Positions 34,883-45,230 of a DNA stretch of 64,000 nt are shown piece by piece. The notes under the pieces are model-generated. The model was not told the origin of the DNA. It saw only the letters and a program-made list of their open reading frames with translations, and did not search any database. Position 1 is the stretch's first letter. Every line of letters begins with the position of its first letter. Position numbers and translations under genes: made by a program. Source of the DNA: Hanleya hanleyi (taxonomy: Eukaryota; Mollusca; Polyplacophora; Lepidopleurida; Hanleyidae); assembly GCA_036873755.1 (NCBI GenBank), contig JAVTVY010020552.1, forward strand, positions 1 to 64,000, given 5' to 3'.

Positions 34883-35474
34883 TAAGTCAGTCAGGGGCTG
34901 CTATTACTCGTTTCGAAATCATATGTTCTGATAAAAAAAATTTTTTTTTTTTTTTTTTCTTATTCGACAAATAGGAATTGCAATATTCAGCTGGGGCTGT
35001 AATTACGACATCTAACTTCTCTTGTTTAATTTTACCCAGTTTACTCAGAGATGATCGCTCAAAAACAGAAATCTACCAAGGTCAGTCTGGGGACTGCTTG
35101 TTATGGTCTGAGGAGTCTGAAGGTCTTAATAGGCGAGGCTTGGGGTGAGGGCGCTAGCACGCTAGCGTGTGGCCTGTTTTATTCTGTCCCCTCACCTTTG
35201 TTCCTTCTGAGTATTCATCGAGAGGCTATATCATTGCATAATCAAATACATACTTCGTATAAGAGGGAGATAACGTGACTTGTATTTCATGTATTTTTGA
35301 CAAGCAATCTTTCTGGAGGGCTAATACGCCTCTCTTCGTTATATTAATAAACGTCATTTTTATTAAAATGACATTTCCACAAACTTGATTTGTTGTTGAA
35401 GTTTATAAGAAACAAACGAGCTAAGCCTCTGCCTGAACAATTTAATCGTGGCGCGTCTGCCTACATAAATAAAA
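34883..35474. other. 3' flank of the DIRS-like element
   Basis: Includes an A8/T19-type run near 34934-34960, a GCTAGCACGCTAGC inverted repeat near 35152-35165, and AATAAA at 35346. No gene recognised; part of it may be the 3' end of the DIRS-like element. Confidence 0.4.
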
Positions 35475-35757
35475 ATTACGGAACGTAATATGTTTTATGT
35501 TGGAGAGAGAAGCTTGCGGTGGTCCATGGGAGGTAACTCTAAACAGACTGCCGAGCAAATTGTCCGAGAACGCCATTTCAGTTTTTGGGGTAATGAGGTG
35601 AGCCGCACTGAATGACGTCTCCACCTACTTCTTGGCCAATCGGATCAAGCCACGTCACAATTCGCATCCACCGCATGTTCATATTTGATTTCTCTGTCAG
35701 TTCTGGTCTCTTTTTAATCGAAGAAAGTCGTTTTCGCCTTTGTGGCTTCAACTTGAT
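35475..35757 (+). repeat. Segmental duplication, copy 2 (partner 17110-17397)
   Basis: Nearly identical to copy 1, including the minus-strand ATG and CCAAT-type box, but the splice donor is GTAATT instead of GTAAGT. Homology ends abruptly at a CACCACCTCCCCTGG stretch. Confidence 0.9.
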
Positions 35758-36084
35758 CCCACCACCTCCCCTGGTCACCTCCAGCTACCTTGTTAATTTT
35801 TACCTCTTCTAAAAACTTGGAATACCTTCGAAAACTTGGCACTGACATACAACCTAAGACAGATTGTCAGTGTTGGTAATTACTCGATTATTTTTTAGGC
35901 ATTACGTACAACCTGAGACAGATCGTCAACGCCAGTAGTATATAAAACATTTTTCGAGCCTCCATGACCTCAAAAATTTGCATATTGGGGGAGGTCACGG
36001 GGAGGTCACACAGCCAATCAGAAGCGAGTATTTTGACCTCTGACCAAAAAGCTACCTCCAACACAGGCGAGTTCCAATTGTTGC
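35758..36084. other. Spacer left of the compound element
   Basis: Contains AGTAGTATATAAAA near 35931, which resembles the terminus of element 1 (AGTAGTATATAAAGCG), two GGGGAGGTCAC copies near 35985, and CCAATCAGAAGCGAGTATTT near 36014, also found in the arms of element 1 (19718). The compound element may therefore begin as far left as ~35930. Confidence 0.45.
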
Positions 36085-39000
36085 AGGGAATGTATTCATC
36101 CGTGGTGATGCGGTCCTGGCGGTAATGCGGTCGCGGGAAAAATCTTCCGCGTAGAAAAAGTAGTCCCTAGATAAAATGGTCCGATGGGGTCGAGTGAGGT
36201 ATCAAAGTGAAGCAATCGTGAAGGGGCATCTGATGGGCTGGGTGTGGGGTTGAAATATCGGCATTCTGCGCATGGGCGGTGGCCAAAGGATATGAAAATA
36301 GACGTTTTGGGAGCTAGGGCAGTCCCTAATGGGCCGATGGAGTTGTATGAGGTATCAAAGTGAAGCATTCGTGAAGGGGCATCTGATGGGCTGGGTGTGG
36401 GGTTGAAATATCGGCATTCTGCGCATGCGCGGTGGCCAAAGGGTATGAAATAGACGTTTTGGGATGTAGGTGAGCCCCTAATGGTCCAATGGGGTCGAGT
36501 GAGGTATCAAAGTGAAGCATTCGTGAAGGGGCATCTGATGGGCTGGGTGTGGGGTTGAAATATCACCATTCTGCGCATGCGCGGTGGCCAAAGGGTATGA
36601 AAATAGACGTTTTGGAGCTAGGGGAGTCCCTAATGGTCCAATGGGGTCGAGTGAGGTATCAAAGTGAAGCATTCGTGAAGGGGCATTTGATGGGCAGGGT
36701 GTGGGGTTGAAATATCACCATTCTGCGCATGCGCGGTGGCCAAAGGGTATGAAAATATACGTTTTGGAGCTAGGGGAGTCCCTAATGGTCCAATGGAGTT
36801 GTATGAGGTATCAATGTGAAGCCTATGTGAGGAGGCATCTGACTGAACTAGTGGCTCGAGCGTTGTCACCATTCTACGCATGCGCAGACAGGGAATTGTG
36901 GGGAAAGTGTATGGAAATAGACGTTTTGGGATGTAGGTGAGCCACCAGTGGGCCGATGGGGTGGAGTGAGGTATCAAAGTGAATCATTCGTGAAGGGGCA
37001 TCTGATGGGCTGGGTGTGGGGTTGAAATATCAGCATTCTGCGCATGCGCGGTGGCCAAAGGGTATGAAATAGACGTTTTGGGATCTAGGGGAGCCCCTAA
37101 TGGGCCTATCGAGTTGTATGAGGTATCAATGTGAAGCCTATGTGAAGGGGCATCCAGTCATGGGTGGGTGCGTGTAAAATTTTTCTTGAAAAAAAAAATG
37201 GAACACCGACTTTATCGAAAAATCCGGGAAAATGGCTATATGGGGTATGGGGGGTATATAGGTCGCCGGGCTTAACGGGGCTTGCCTACCAATAGAGTTA
37301 TCTCCCCCTAGTTCCAGGGTGGGTGTATGTAAAATTTTTCCTGAAAAAATACGGAACACGGACTTTATCCTAAATTACGGAAAATGGCTATATGGGGTAT
37401 GGGGGGTATAGGACCATCCTGGGAAACCTACTTCTCGACATTTGCGGTATAGGTTGTGGGGTCTCGTTTTCTTAGTCTCGACAAGACAAACATGATAGGA
37501 AGTGTCGCGGAGCGAATCGTTGAAATTTTTGGAAACAGTTTAGGGAGACCTATATAGTCCCCTACTGGGGGTATAGGACCAATGTTTGTCCCACTGGGAA
37601 ACCTACTTCTAGACATTTGCGGTATGGTTGTTTGGATTTGTTTTTCTTAGTCTCGTCATTTAAAACATGATAGGAAGTGTCCCGGAGCGAAACGGTGAAT
37701 TTTTTGAAAAAGTACCATATAGCTCCATATAGACCCATATAGTCCCATACTGGGGGTATAGGACCAATGTTTGTCCCACTGGGAAACCTACTTCTATACA
37801 TTTGCGGTATGGTTGTTTGGATTTGTTTTTTTAGTCTCGTCATTTAGAACACGATAGGAAGTGTCCCGGAGCGAAACGGTGAAATTTTTGAAAAAAGTCA
37901 CCGAGACCCATATAGACCCATATAGACCCATACTGGGAGTATAGGACCAATGTTTGTCCCACTGGGAAACCTACTTCTAGATATTTGCGGTATGGTTGTT
38001 TGGATTTGTTTTCTTAGTCTCGTCAAGACAAACATGATAGGAAGTGTCCCGGCACGAAACGGTAAAATTTTTGAAAAAGTACCATATAGCCCCATATAGA
38101 CCCATATAGTCCCATACTGGGGGTATAGGACCAATGTCTGTCCCACTGGGAAACCTACTTCTATACATTTGCGGTATGGTTGTTTGGATTTGTTTTCTTA
38201 GTCTCGTCATTAAGAACACGATAGGAAGTGTCCCGAAGCGAAACGGTGAAATTTTTGAAAAAAGTCACCGAGACCCATATAGACCCATATAGACCCATAC
38301 TGGGGGTATAGGACCAATGTTTGTCCCACTGGGAAACCTACTTCTATACATTTGCGGTATGGTTGTTTGGATTTGTTTTCTTAGTCTCGTCAAGACAAAC
38401 ATGATAGGAAGTGTCCCGGCACGAAACGGTGAAATTTTTGGAAAAAGTTCACCGAGCCCTGGGTAGGCCCATAGGCATATACTGCATGGCTATGGGAGTC
38501 CCTGGTGGTCCAATGGTGTCGTATGAGGTCTTATTTTGAAGCTCTCATGCAGGAGCACTTGACTACACTAATGGTTCGTACGTTGTCAATACTCTGCGCA
38601 TGCGCAGTCTGGCCATAGTATAGAAAGCAGGCATTTTGGGGGTATGTGTGTGTGTGTTTGGGGTAGAGATGGACCGCTATGGATCCGAATGGGTCGTGGA
38701 AGGTGTCAAAGTGAAGCTTGTGTGGGTTAGAGTCAGAATGGTTTATTTTTAAGTGCAAGTCGCGTTAATCTGCGCATGCGCAGTTGGTTGTAGTAAGTAA
38801 AGTGGCCATTTTGGGGCAGTACATGAAGGTATCTGGGGTCAAGATGGGCTATTCACGGTTCGAATGCGTCCTGGAATGTGTCAGCTTGTAGCTCTCGGGG
38901 TGTAGATCTCGATTTGAGGGCTGTTCACAGCATCTGTGACGTCATTGGTGACGTCATCAGTATGAGTAGTAGCGAAATGGGGCATTTTGGGGCAGTGAAG

Positions 39001-39740
39001 GATGGTATTTGGTGTAGAGATGGACCATCCTTGGTGCGAATGCGTCGTGTGAGGTGTCATGTTGTAGCTCTCGGGGTATAGACCCCGATTTGAGGGATAT
39101 CCACAGCATCTGTGACGTCATTGGTGACGTCATCAGTATGAGTAGTAGCGAAATGGGGCATTTTTTAGCAGTGAAGGATGTTACTTGGTGTAGAGATGGA
39201 CCATCCGCGGTGCGAATGCGTCGTGTGAGGTGTCATCTTGTAGCAACGCCCACCAACGCCATTCTTAATGCTTCAACGCCCTGGTGAAATAGCTCAAAAG
39301 CTCTGATATTCCATGGAATTGTCACTAATTCTTCGAAATGCAGTGACGCCTGTCGACGCCCGTCGTTACACCTTAACACTCTAACATAACGCCATGATAT
39401 AGACCGGAGAGAGAACAACAACAGCAACAACAACAAGGATGACACATGAGAGAACAACAACAACAAGAAGTTTTTTCATATAGTTTATTCTCCCCAATGT
39501 TACATCATACCCACGCTGGGGGAGCCGCGTCGGGTATATTTACAATTGAACAAGATTCTTATCCAATCAGAGGCCACCATTTGCATCTGTCATATTCGTT
39601 CCTGTCCGTTAGATGTATTCTCGGCTACTCTTGTCCAATCAGAAGTCGCCATTTCAGAAAGTTCTATCTTCGGCCATGTTCGCTCTGAACCGTTTGTTCT
39701 AATCGTCATCGGACAGGCCAGGATATCGTTGAGGAAACAT
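36085..39740 (+). repeat. Left arm of the compound element
   Basis: Alpha units (~152-165 bp) run from about 36180 to 37150, with TGCGCATGCGC near 36418, 36570, 36724 and 37036. Beta units run from about 37320 to 38450 and number about five, more than in element 1. Gamma units run from about 38580 to 39240 with TGACGTCA pairs near 38937/38949 and 39115/39127. Then come an AACGCC-rich patch, GAACAACAACA repeats and the 3' flank of gene C. It mirrors 49752-53816. Confidence 0.85.
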
Positions 39741-39744
39741 ATCC

Positions 39745-40788
39745 TCAGATAGTTGTTTGCGCATTCTGAGTATCTATCAGTGCATGGGTGAATACTTTCA
39801 TCCGATGGGGGTGGTGGATCAGCTTGGTAAGGAAAAACGTAACATTGGTCACCTTCTTCGCTGTCCACTTGGTGTTGGGTCGTTGTTGATGGGCCCATCC
39901 CAAGACATCCAATTGTTCCAGTTTCTCCAGCATCATCTCTAGTGACCTCCGGTTAATGATGGTAAACGGTTGGTCGTACACTGGGTTGATGGCACTGGAA
40001 TAGAAATAGCGCAATTCACCCGTCATCTTATGGCATAAGATGTACCCAATTGCTACATTTAATGTGAAGGCCGTAGGTTGGTCATTGAAGATGGTTTCCA
40101 CGTAGCTGCGTAGACGGGTGAGGTTGGTCAGTGGAAAATTGTAGATATCTTGAATAGGGCGATGACGGTGGAAACAGTGCCGTGTCATGGACCAATGGCG
40201 CCGAGAGATGTCACTCTCTGGATGATCTTCGGGTAAGAGAGCGCTAGGAACATTTATGGGCTCGTCCAGAAAATGTTCGATGTATGACGTATGACTCGAA
40301 ACCGTAACGGTGGGGTCCGGCCGGAAATCCAGGCTCTTCCCAACTGTGGGTATAGGCGGGCTCTCCGTCATCGCATCACCAGTGGCGTTCGTCTTCCCGG
40401 GCTTATCTTCACTGGGTCTGACCTTCCGCGGCTCCTCTTCAGTAGGAAGTTGTCGCCAAAACCGTAGAGACGGACCATGAATCAAACGCTCATGCCGTTT
40501 TAACTGACTGGGTCGTTTGAAGAGTTGACCACAATCCTTACATTGTTTCGTCGCGCCCTCGTGGAATGAGCGCTCGTGGCGCAGTAAATGATCCTCCCGA
40601 TTAAATGACCGTGCGCAGGTTATACAAGTACGTTCATGGCGCTGTAAATGATCTGGGCGCTGAAACGACAGTGTAGGCCTACATATCGTACAGCTATACC
40701 GGGCGGTTCCATCGTGCTTGGTAGCCTCATGGCGGCGCAAGTCGAGCCGGCGAGTGAATGATTTCGAGCACGTAGTACAAGTGAACAT
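39745..40788 (-). CDS. Zinc-finger gene C, A/B chimera, 347 aa
   Basis: Minus-strand intronless ORF. The N terminus is type A (FTCTTCSKSFTRRLDLRRH; YSCTICRPTLSFQRPDHLQR). After HLQRHER the sequence switches to type B finger 2 (TCITCARSFNREDHLLRH), then finger 3 and the type B linker and C-terminal domain (LRSYVETIF, NVAIGYILCHKM, QRPNTKW, VTNVTFFLTKL). The switch lies where A and B share CAGCGCCATGAACG-like sequence, as expected for a deletion or crossover between tandem genes. It removes the last His of the second finger, so that finger is broken while the others are whole. A small 3' indel extends the end by about 12 residues (FTHALIDTQNAQTTI) past the usual stop. The gene diverges from D1 across the central spacer. 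Function unknown beyond probable nucleic-acid binding. Confidence 0.78.
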   Translation of the reverse strand: MFTCTTCSKSFTRRLDLRRHEATKHDGTARYSCTICRPTLSFQRPDHLQRHERTCITCARSFNREDHLLRHERSFHEGATKQCKDCGQLFKRPSQLKRHERLIHGPSLRFWRQLPTEEEPRKVRPSEDKPGKTNATGDAMTESPPIPTVGKSLDFRPDPTVTVSSHTSYIEHFLDEPINVPSALLPEDHPESDISRRHWSMTRHCFHRHRPIQDIYNFPLTNLTRLRSYVETIFNDQPTAFTLNVAIGYILCHKMTGELRYFYSSAINPVYDQPFTIINRRSLEMMLEKLEQLDVLGWAHQQRPNTKWTAKKVTNVTFFLTKLIHHPHRMKVFTHALIDTQNAQTTI

Positions 40789-40834
40789 CTTGGTGGTTGA
40801 TAGAGTGTCTGATGAAACGGCCAGGCCGTTTCCT

Positions 40835-40868
40835 TTTTATAGCAAGCTAGCTGTTGATCTATTTATAG
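40835..40868 (-). promoter_or_regulatory. Promoter of gene C
   Basis: On the minus strand CTATAAATAG (40868-40859, still a MEF2 consensus match and itself TATA-like) lies 27 bp from TATAAAA (40841-40835), with ATG 53 bp beyond. The leader hairpin AAACGGCCTGGCCGTTT is present. Confidence 0.65.
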
Positions 40869-41059
40869 CACAATCAGTTCAACTTGGACGTCAGCGACAA
40901 GAACCCGAATGTAGGCGCGGACGTCAGCGACAAGAACCCGGATGTAGACGCGGACGTCAAACAGGTGCACGCTCCTGTGGTGCACCGTGTACCCTAGGAT
41001 GTTCACGAATGTTCCACCATCCCCGACTTCCACCAGGCCTGTATGCTTGCGTGTATGCA

Positions 41060-41102
<43 letters not shown>

Positions 41103-41147
41103 CGTGTATGTGTGTATATGCGCCTCTGTGTATGCCTGTGTGTTTGG

Positions 41148-41178
<31 letters not shown>

Positions 41179-41536
41179 CGTCTGTGTAAGCATGTGTGCA
41201 TGCGTCTGTGTGTGCGTGTGTGTGTATGCGTGTGTATATGCGTGTGTGTGTATGCGTGCGTGCGTGTATGCAAGTGTGTGTAAAGGTTTCCACCGCGGTG
41301 GAAACCTTTGCGCGCCGGGGTCAAAGGTCCGTTCCGGTCACGTGAACGGAAACGGAAGTGACCTCACACAGAGGTCATATGCAAGTGTCACTTCCAAGCT
41401 CTGAGCTCCACAGGATTTGAGCTCCAAGAGCTCCGATCCAAGAAACACACTCGCAAGCACACACATACACACACGCAGGCATACATACACACACATACAC
41501 ACGCACATGCACGCACACGCACACACACACAACCGC

Positions 41537-41574
<38 letters not shown>

Positions 41575-41667
41575 GCAAACACACATTTGCATACACACAC
41601 ACACACGCTCGCATACACAGACGCATACACACACTTGCATACACGCACGCACGCATACACACACACG

Positions 41668-41717
<50 letters not shown>

Positions 41718-41906
41718 CATGCACGCAAGCATACAGGCCTGGTAGAAGTCGGGGATGGAGGAACATTCGTGAACATCCTAGGGTACACGGTGCACCACAG
41801 GAGTGTGCACCTGTTTGACGTCCGCGTTTACATCCGGGTTCTTGTCGCTGACGTCCGCGCCTACATTCGGGTTCTTGTCGCTGACGTCCAAGTTGAACTG
41901 ATTGTG
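40869..41906. repeat. Central spacer of copy 2, symmetric, between divergent genes C and D1
   Basis: From outside in: tandem CTGACGTCC...TTCTTGTCG units of ~31-33 bp on both sides; a mirrored GTGCACC/GGTGCAC segment; (TG)n at 41041-41280; a perfect 28 bp palindrome at 41282-41309 centred on CCGCGG; then a unique ~150 bp stretch with GGGTCAAAGGTCC (DR1-like), CACGTG and GAGCTC words; then (CA)n at 41455-41726. So genes C and D1 are driven outward from one bidirectional centre. Confidence 0.8.
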
Positions 41907-41940
41907 CTAAAAATAGATCAACAGCTAGCTTGCTATAAAA
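41907..41940 (+). promoter_or_regulatory. Promoter of D1
   Basis: CTAAAAATAG at 41907-41916, TATAAAA at 41934-41940 and ATG at 41987: the 27/53 bp geometry. Three GACGTC-containing repeats lie just upstream. Confidence 0.65.
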
Positions 41941-41986
41941 AGGAAACGGCCTGGCCGTTTCATCAGACACTCTGTCAACCACCAAG

Positions 41987-42601
41987 ATGTTCACTTGTAC
42001 TACGTGCTCGAAATCATTCACTCGCCGGCACGACTTGCGCCGCCATGCGGCTACCAAGCACGATGGAACCGCCCGGTATAGCTGTACGATATGTAGGCCT
42101 ACACTGTCGTTTCAGCGCCCAGATCATTTACAGCGCCATGAACGTTCAATTCATGGACCACCCAAGCGTCCATGCGAAGAATGTGGTCAACTCTTCAAAC
42201 GACCCAGTCAGTTAAAACGGCATGAGCGTTTGATTCATGGTCCGTCACCACGGCATGAGGGACAACTTTCCACTAAAGAGGCACCCAGGAGGGACAGATC
42301 CACTGAAGATGAACCCGGGGAGGAGAATGCCACTGGTGATGCGATCACGGAGAGCCTGCCTATACCCACAGCTCAGAAGAGCCTAGATATCCAGCCGGTC
42401 CCTAGCATTACTGTTTCCAGTCATACGCCTGACAACAACGAACATTTTCTGGAAGATGCGGTGGATGTTCCCAGCGATCTCTTGCCCGAAGATCATCCAG
42501 TGAGTGAGATGTATCGACGCCATTGGTCCATGATCCGACACTGCTTCCACCGTCATCGCCCTATATGTGCTAAAAATAGATCAACAGCTAGCGTGCTATA
42601 A
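41987..42601 (+). pseudogene. Zinc-finger gene D1 (type A), C-terminally deleted, 204 aa
   Basis: Type A N terminus with three intact fingers and the acidic linker. After HCFHRHRPI the reading frame runs into the MEF2 box and promoter of D2 and stops at TAA 42599-42601, inside the TATAAAA of D2 (42597-42603). Compared with gene A, everything from the middle of the C-terminal domain to the upstream flank of gene B is deleted. The product, if made, would be fingers plus linker without the conserved domain. The identical junction exists in copy 3 (48725), so the deletion came before the tandem duplication. Confidence 0.8.
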
Positions 42602-42603
42602 AA
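42570..42603 (+). promoter_or_regulatory. Promoter of D2, overlapping the 3' end of D1
   Basis: CTAAAAATAG at 42570-42579 and TATAAAA at 42597-42603, with ATG at 42650. The same bases encode the last residues and the stop codon of D1. Confidence 0.7.
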
Positions 42604-42649
42604 GGGAAGCGGCCTTGCCGTTTCATCAGACACTCTGTCAACCACCAAG

Positions 42650-43624
42650 ATGTTCACTTGCACAACTTGCCAGAAGCAGTTTACTCGTCTAGATAATTTA
42701 CGACGCCACGAGGCCTCCACCCACAAGGATGCACGGTATACTTGTATAACCTGCGCACGGTCATTTAATCGGGAGGATCATTTACTGCGCCACGAAAGCT
42801 CATTCCACGAGGGCGCGACGGAACAATGTCAGGATTGTGGTCAACTCTTCAAACGACCCAGTCAGTTAAAACGGCATGAGCGTTTGATTCATGGTCCGTC
42901 TCTACGGTTTTGGCGACAACTTCCTACTGAAGAGGAGCCGCGGAAGGTCAGACCCAGTGAAGATAAGCCCGGGAAGACGAACGCCACTGGTGATGCGATG
43001 ACGGAGAGCCTGCCTATACCCACAGTTGGGAAGAGCCTGGATTTCCAGCCGGACCCCACCGTTACGGTTTCGAGTCATACGTCATACATCGAACATTTTC
43101 TGGACGAGCCCATAAATGTTCCTAGCGATCTCTTACCCGAAGATCATCCAGAGAGTGACATCTCTCGGCGCCATTGGTCCATGACACGGCACTGTTTCCA
43201 CCGTCATCGCCCTATTCAAGATATCTACAATTTCCCACTGACCAACCTCACCCGTCTACGCAGCTACGTGGAAACCATCTTCAATGACCAACCTACGGCC
43301 TTCACATTAAATGTAGCATTTGGGTACATCTTATGCCATAAGATGACGGGTGAATTGCGCTATTTCTATTCCAGTGCCATCAACCCAGTGTACGACCAAC
43401 CGTTTACCATCATTAACCGGAGGTCACTAGAGATGATGCTGGAGAAACTGGAACAATTGGATGTCTTGGGATTGGCCCAACAACAACGACCCAATACCAT
43501 GTGGACAGTGAAGAAGGTGACCAATGTTACGTTTTTCCTTACCAAGCTGATCCACCACCCCCATCGGATGAAAGTATTCACCCATGCACTGATAGATACT
43601 CAGAATGCGCAAACAACTATCTGA
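42650..43624 (+). CDS. Zinc-finger gene D2 (type B), 324 aa
   Basis: Type B with three fingers (FTCTTCQKQFTRLDNLRRH; YTCITCARSFNREDHLLRH; EQCQDCGQLFKRPSQLKRH), the linker (EEEPRKVRPSEDKPGKTNA) and the whole C-terminal domain (HCFHRHRPIQDIYNFPLTNL, LNVAFGYILCHKM, FYSSAINPVYD, QRPNTMW, VTNVTFFLTKL). It ends with the same FTHALIDTQNAQTTI extension as C and E, in contrast to F, which ends ASLVH. AATAAA follows at 43866. Apart from that 3' extension it is intact, and it repairs the frame lost in gene B. Confidence 0.8.
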   Translation: MFTCTTCQKQFTRLDNLRRHEASTHKDARYTCITCARSFNREDHLLRHESSFHEGATEQCQDCGQLFKRPSQLKRHERLIHGPSLRFWRQLPTEEEPRKVRPSEDKPGKTNATGDAMTESLPIPTVGKSLDFQPDPTVTVSSHTSYIEHFLDEPINVPSDLLPEDHPESDISRRHWSMTRHCFHRHRPIQDIYNFPLTNLTRLRSYVETIFNDQPTAFTLNVAFGYILCHKMTGELRYFYSSAINPVYDQPFTIINRRSLEMMLEKLEQLDVLGLAQQQRPNTMWTVKKVTNVTFFLTKLIHHPHRMKVFTHALIDTQNAQTTI

Positions 43625-45171
43625 GGATATGTTTCCTCAACGGTATCCTGGCCTGCCCGATGACGATTAGAACAAACGGTTCAGAGCGAACATGGCCGAA
43701 GATGGAACTTTCTGAAATGGCGACTTCTGATTGGACAAGAGTAGCCGAGAATACATCTAACGGACAGGAACGAATATGACAGATGCAAATGGTGGCCTCT
43801 GATAGGACAAGAATCTTCTTGAATTGTAAGATCCCCCAGCGTGGGTATGATGTAACATTGGGGAGAATAAACTATATGAAAAAAACTTCTTGTTGTTGTT
43901 GTTCTCTCATGTGTCATCCTTGTTGTTGTTGCTGTTGTTGTTCTCTCTCCGGCCTATATAATGGCGTTATGTTAGAGTGTTAAGGTGTAACGACGGGCGT
44001 CGACGGGCGTCACTGCATTTCGAAGAATTAGTGACAATTCCATGGAATATCAGAGCTTTTGAGCTGGCGTTGGTGGGCGTTGCTACAACATGACACCTCA
44101 CACGACGCATTCGCACCGCGGATGGTCCATCTCTACCCAAAATACCTTCCTTCACTGCTAAAAAATGATGCTACTACTCGTCCGTTACCGATCGTCACAG
44201 ATGACGCCATCCCTCAAATCGGGGTCTACCCCCGAGAACTACAAGATCCCTCCCACGACGCATCGGGGTGACATCTCTACCCCAAATACCTTCCTTCACT
44301 GCCCCAAAATGGCCACTTTACTTACTACAACCAACTGCGCATGCGCAGATTGACGCGACTTGCACGCAGATTGAAAAACACACCATTCTGACTCTACCCC
44401 ACACAAGCTTCACTTTGACACCTTCCACGACCCATTCGGACCCATAGCGGTGCATCTCTACCCCAAACACACACCCACATACCCCCCAAAATGCCTGCTT
44501 TCTATACTACGGGCCAGACTGCGCATGCGCAGACTATTGAACACGGACGAACCATTAGTCCAGTCGGATGCTCCTCCACGAGAGCTTCAAAATAAGACCT
44601 CATACGACACCATAGGACCATTAGGGACTCACCTAGACCCCAACACGTCCACCCCGTATGGGCCTATACTCCCATAGCCATGCAGTATAGGCCTATGGGC
44701 CTACCCAGGCCTCGCTGACTTTTTCCAAAAATTTCACCGTTTCGCTCCAGGACCCTTCCCATCGTGTTCTAAATGACGAGACGTGAAAAACAAATCCAAA
44801 CAACCATACCGCAAATGTCTAGAAGTGGGTTTCCCAGTGGGACAAACATTGGTCCTATACCACAGTATGGGACTATATGGGTCTATATGGGTCTCGGTGA
44901 CTTTTTTCAAAAATTTCACCGATTCGTGCCGGGACACTTCCTATCATGTTCTAAATGACGAGACTAAGAAAACAAATCCAAACAACCATACCGCAAATGT
45001 ATAGAAGTAGGTTTCCCAGTGGGACAAACATTGGTCCTATACCTCAGTATGGGCCGAGATGGGTCTATATATGGGTCTCGGTGACTTTTTTCAAGAATTT
45101 CACCGATTCGTGCCGGGACACTTCCTATCGTGTTCTAAATGACGAGACTAAGAAAACAAATCCAACAAATC
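43625..45171 (-). repeat. Truncated right arm of copy 2
   Basis: 3' flank of D2, GTTGTTGTTCTCTC repeats, gamma units (about 44090-44340), the beta/gamma spacer and two to three beta units (about 44740-45160). At ~45171 it is cut inside a beta unit and joined to the 3' flank of gene E (CTGAACCGTTTG). The alpha block and the terminus are missing. This is the junction of the tandem duplication. Confidence 0.8.
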
Positions 45172-45230
45172 TGAACCGTTTGTTCTAATCGTCATCGGGC
45201 AGGCCAGGATACCGTTGAGGAAACATATCC

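Noticed and set aside
36630..36977. Periodic 64-115 codon ORFs on the alpha and beta units
   Set aside because: They repeat with the DNA unit and carry no recognisable domain.
40718..41404. 228-codon ORF antisense to the start of gene C
   Set aside because: It is the mirror frame of the zinc-finger promoter and gene start, then enters simple repeat.
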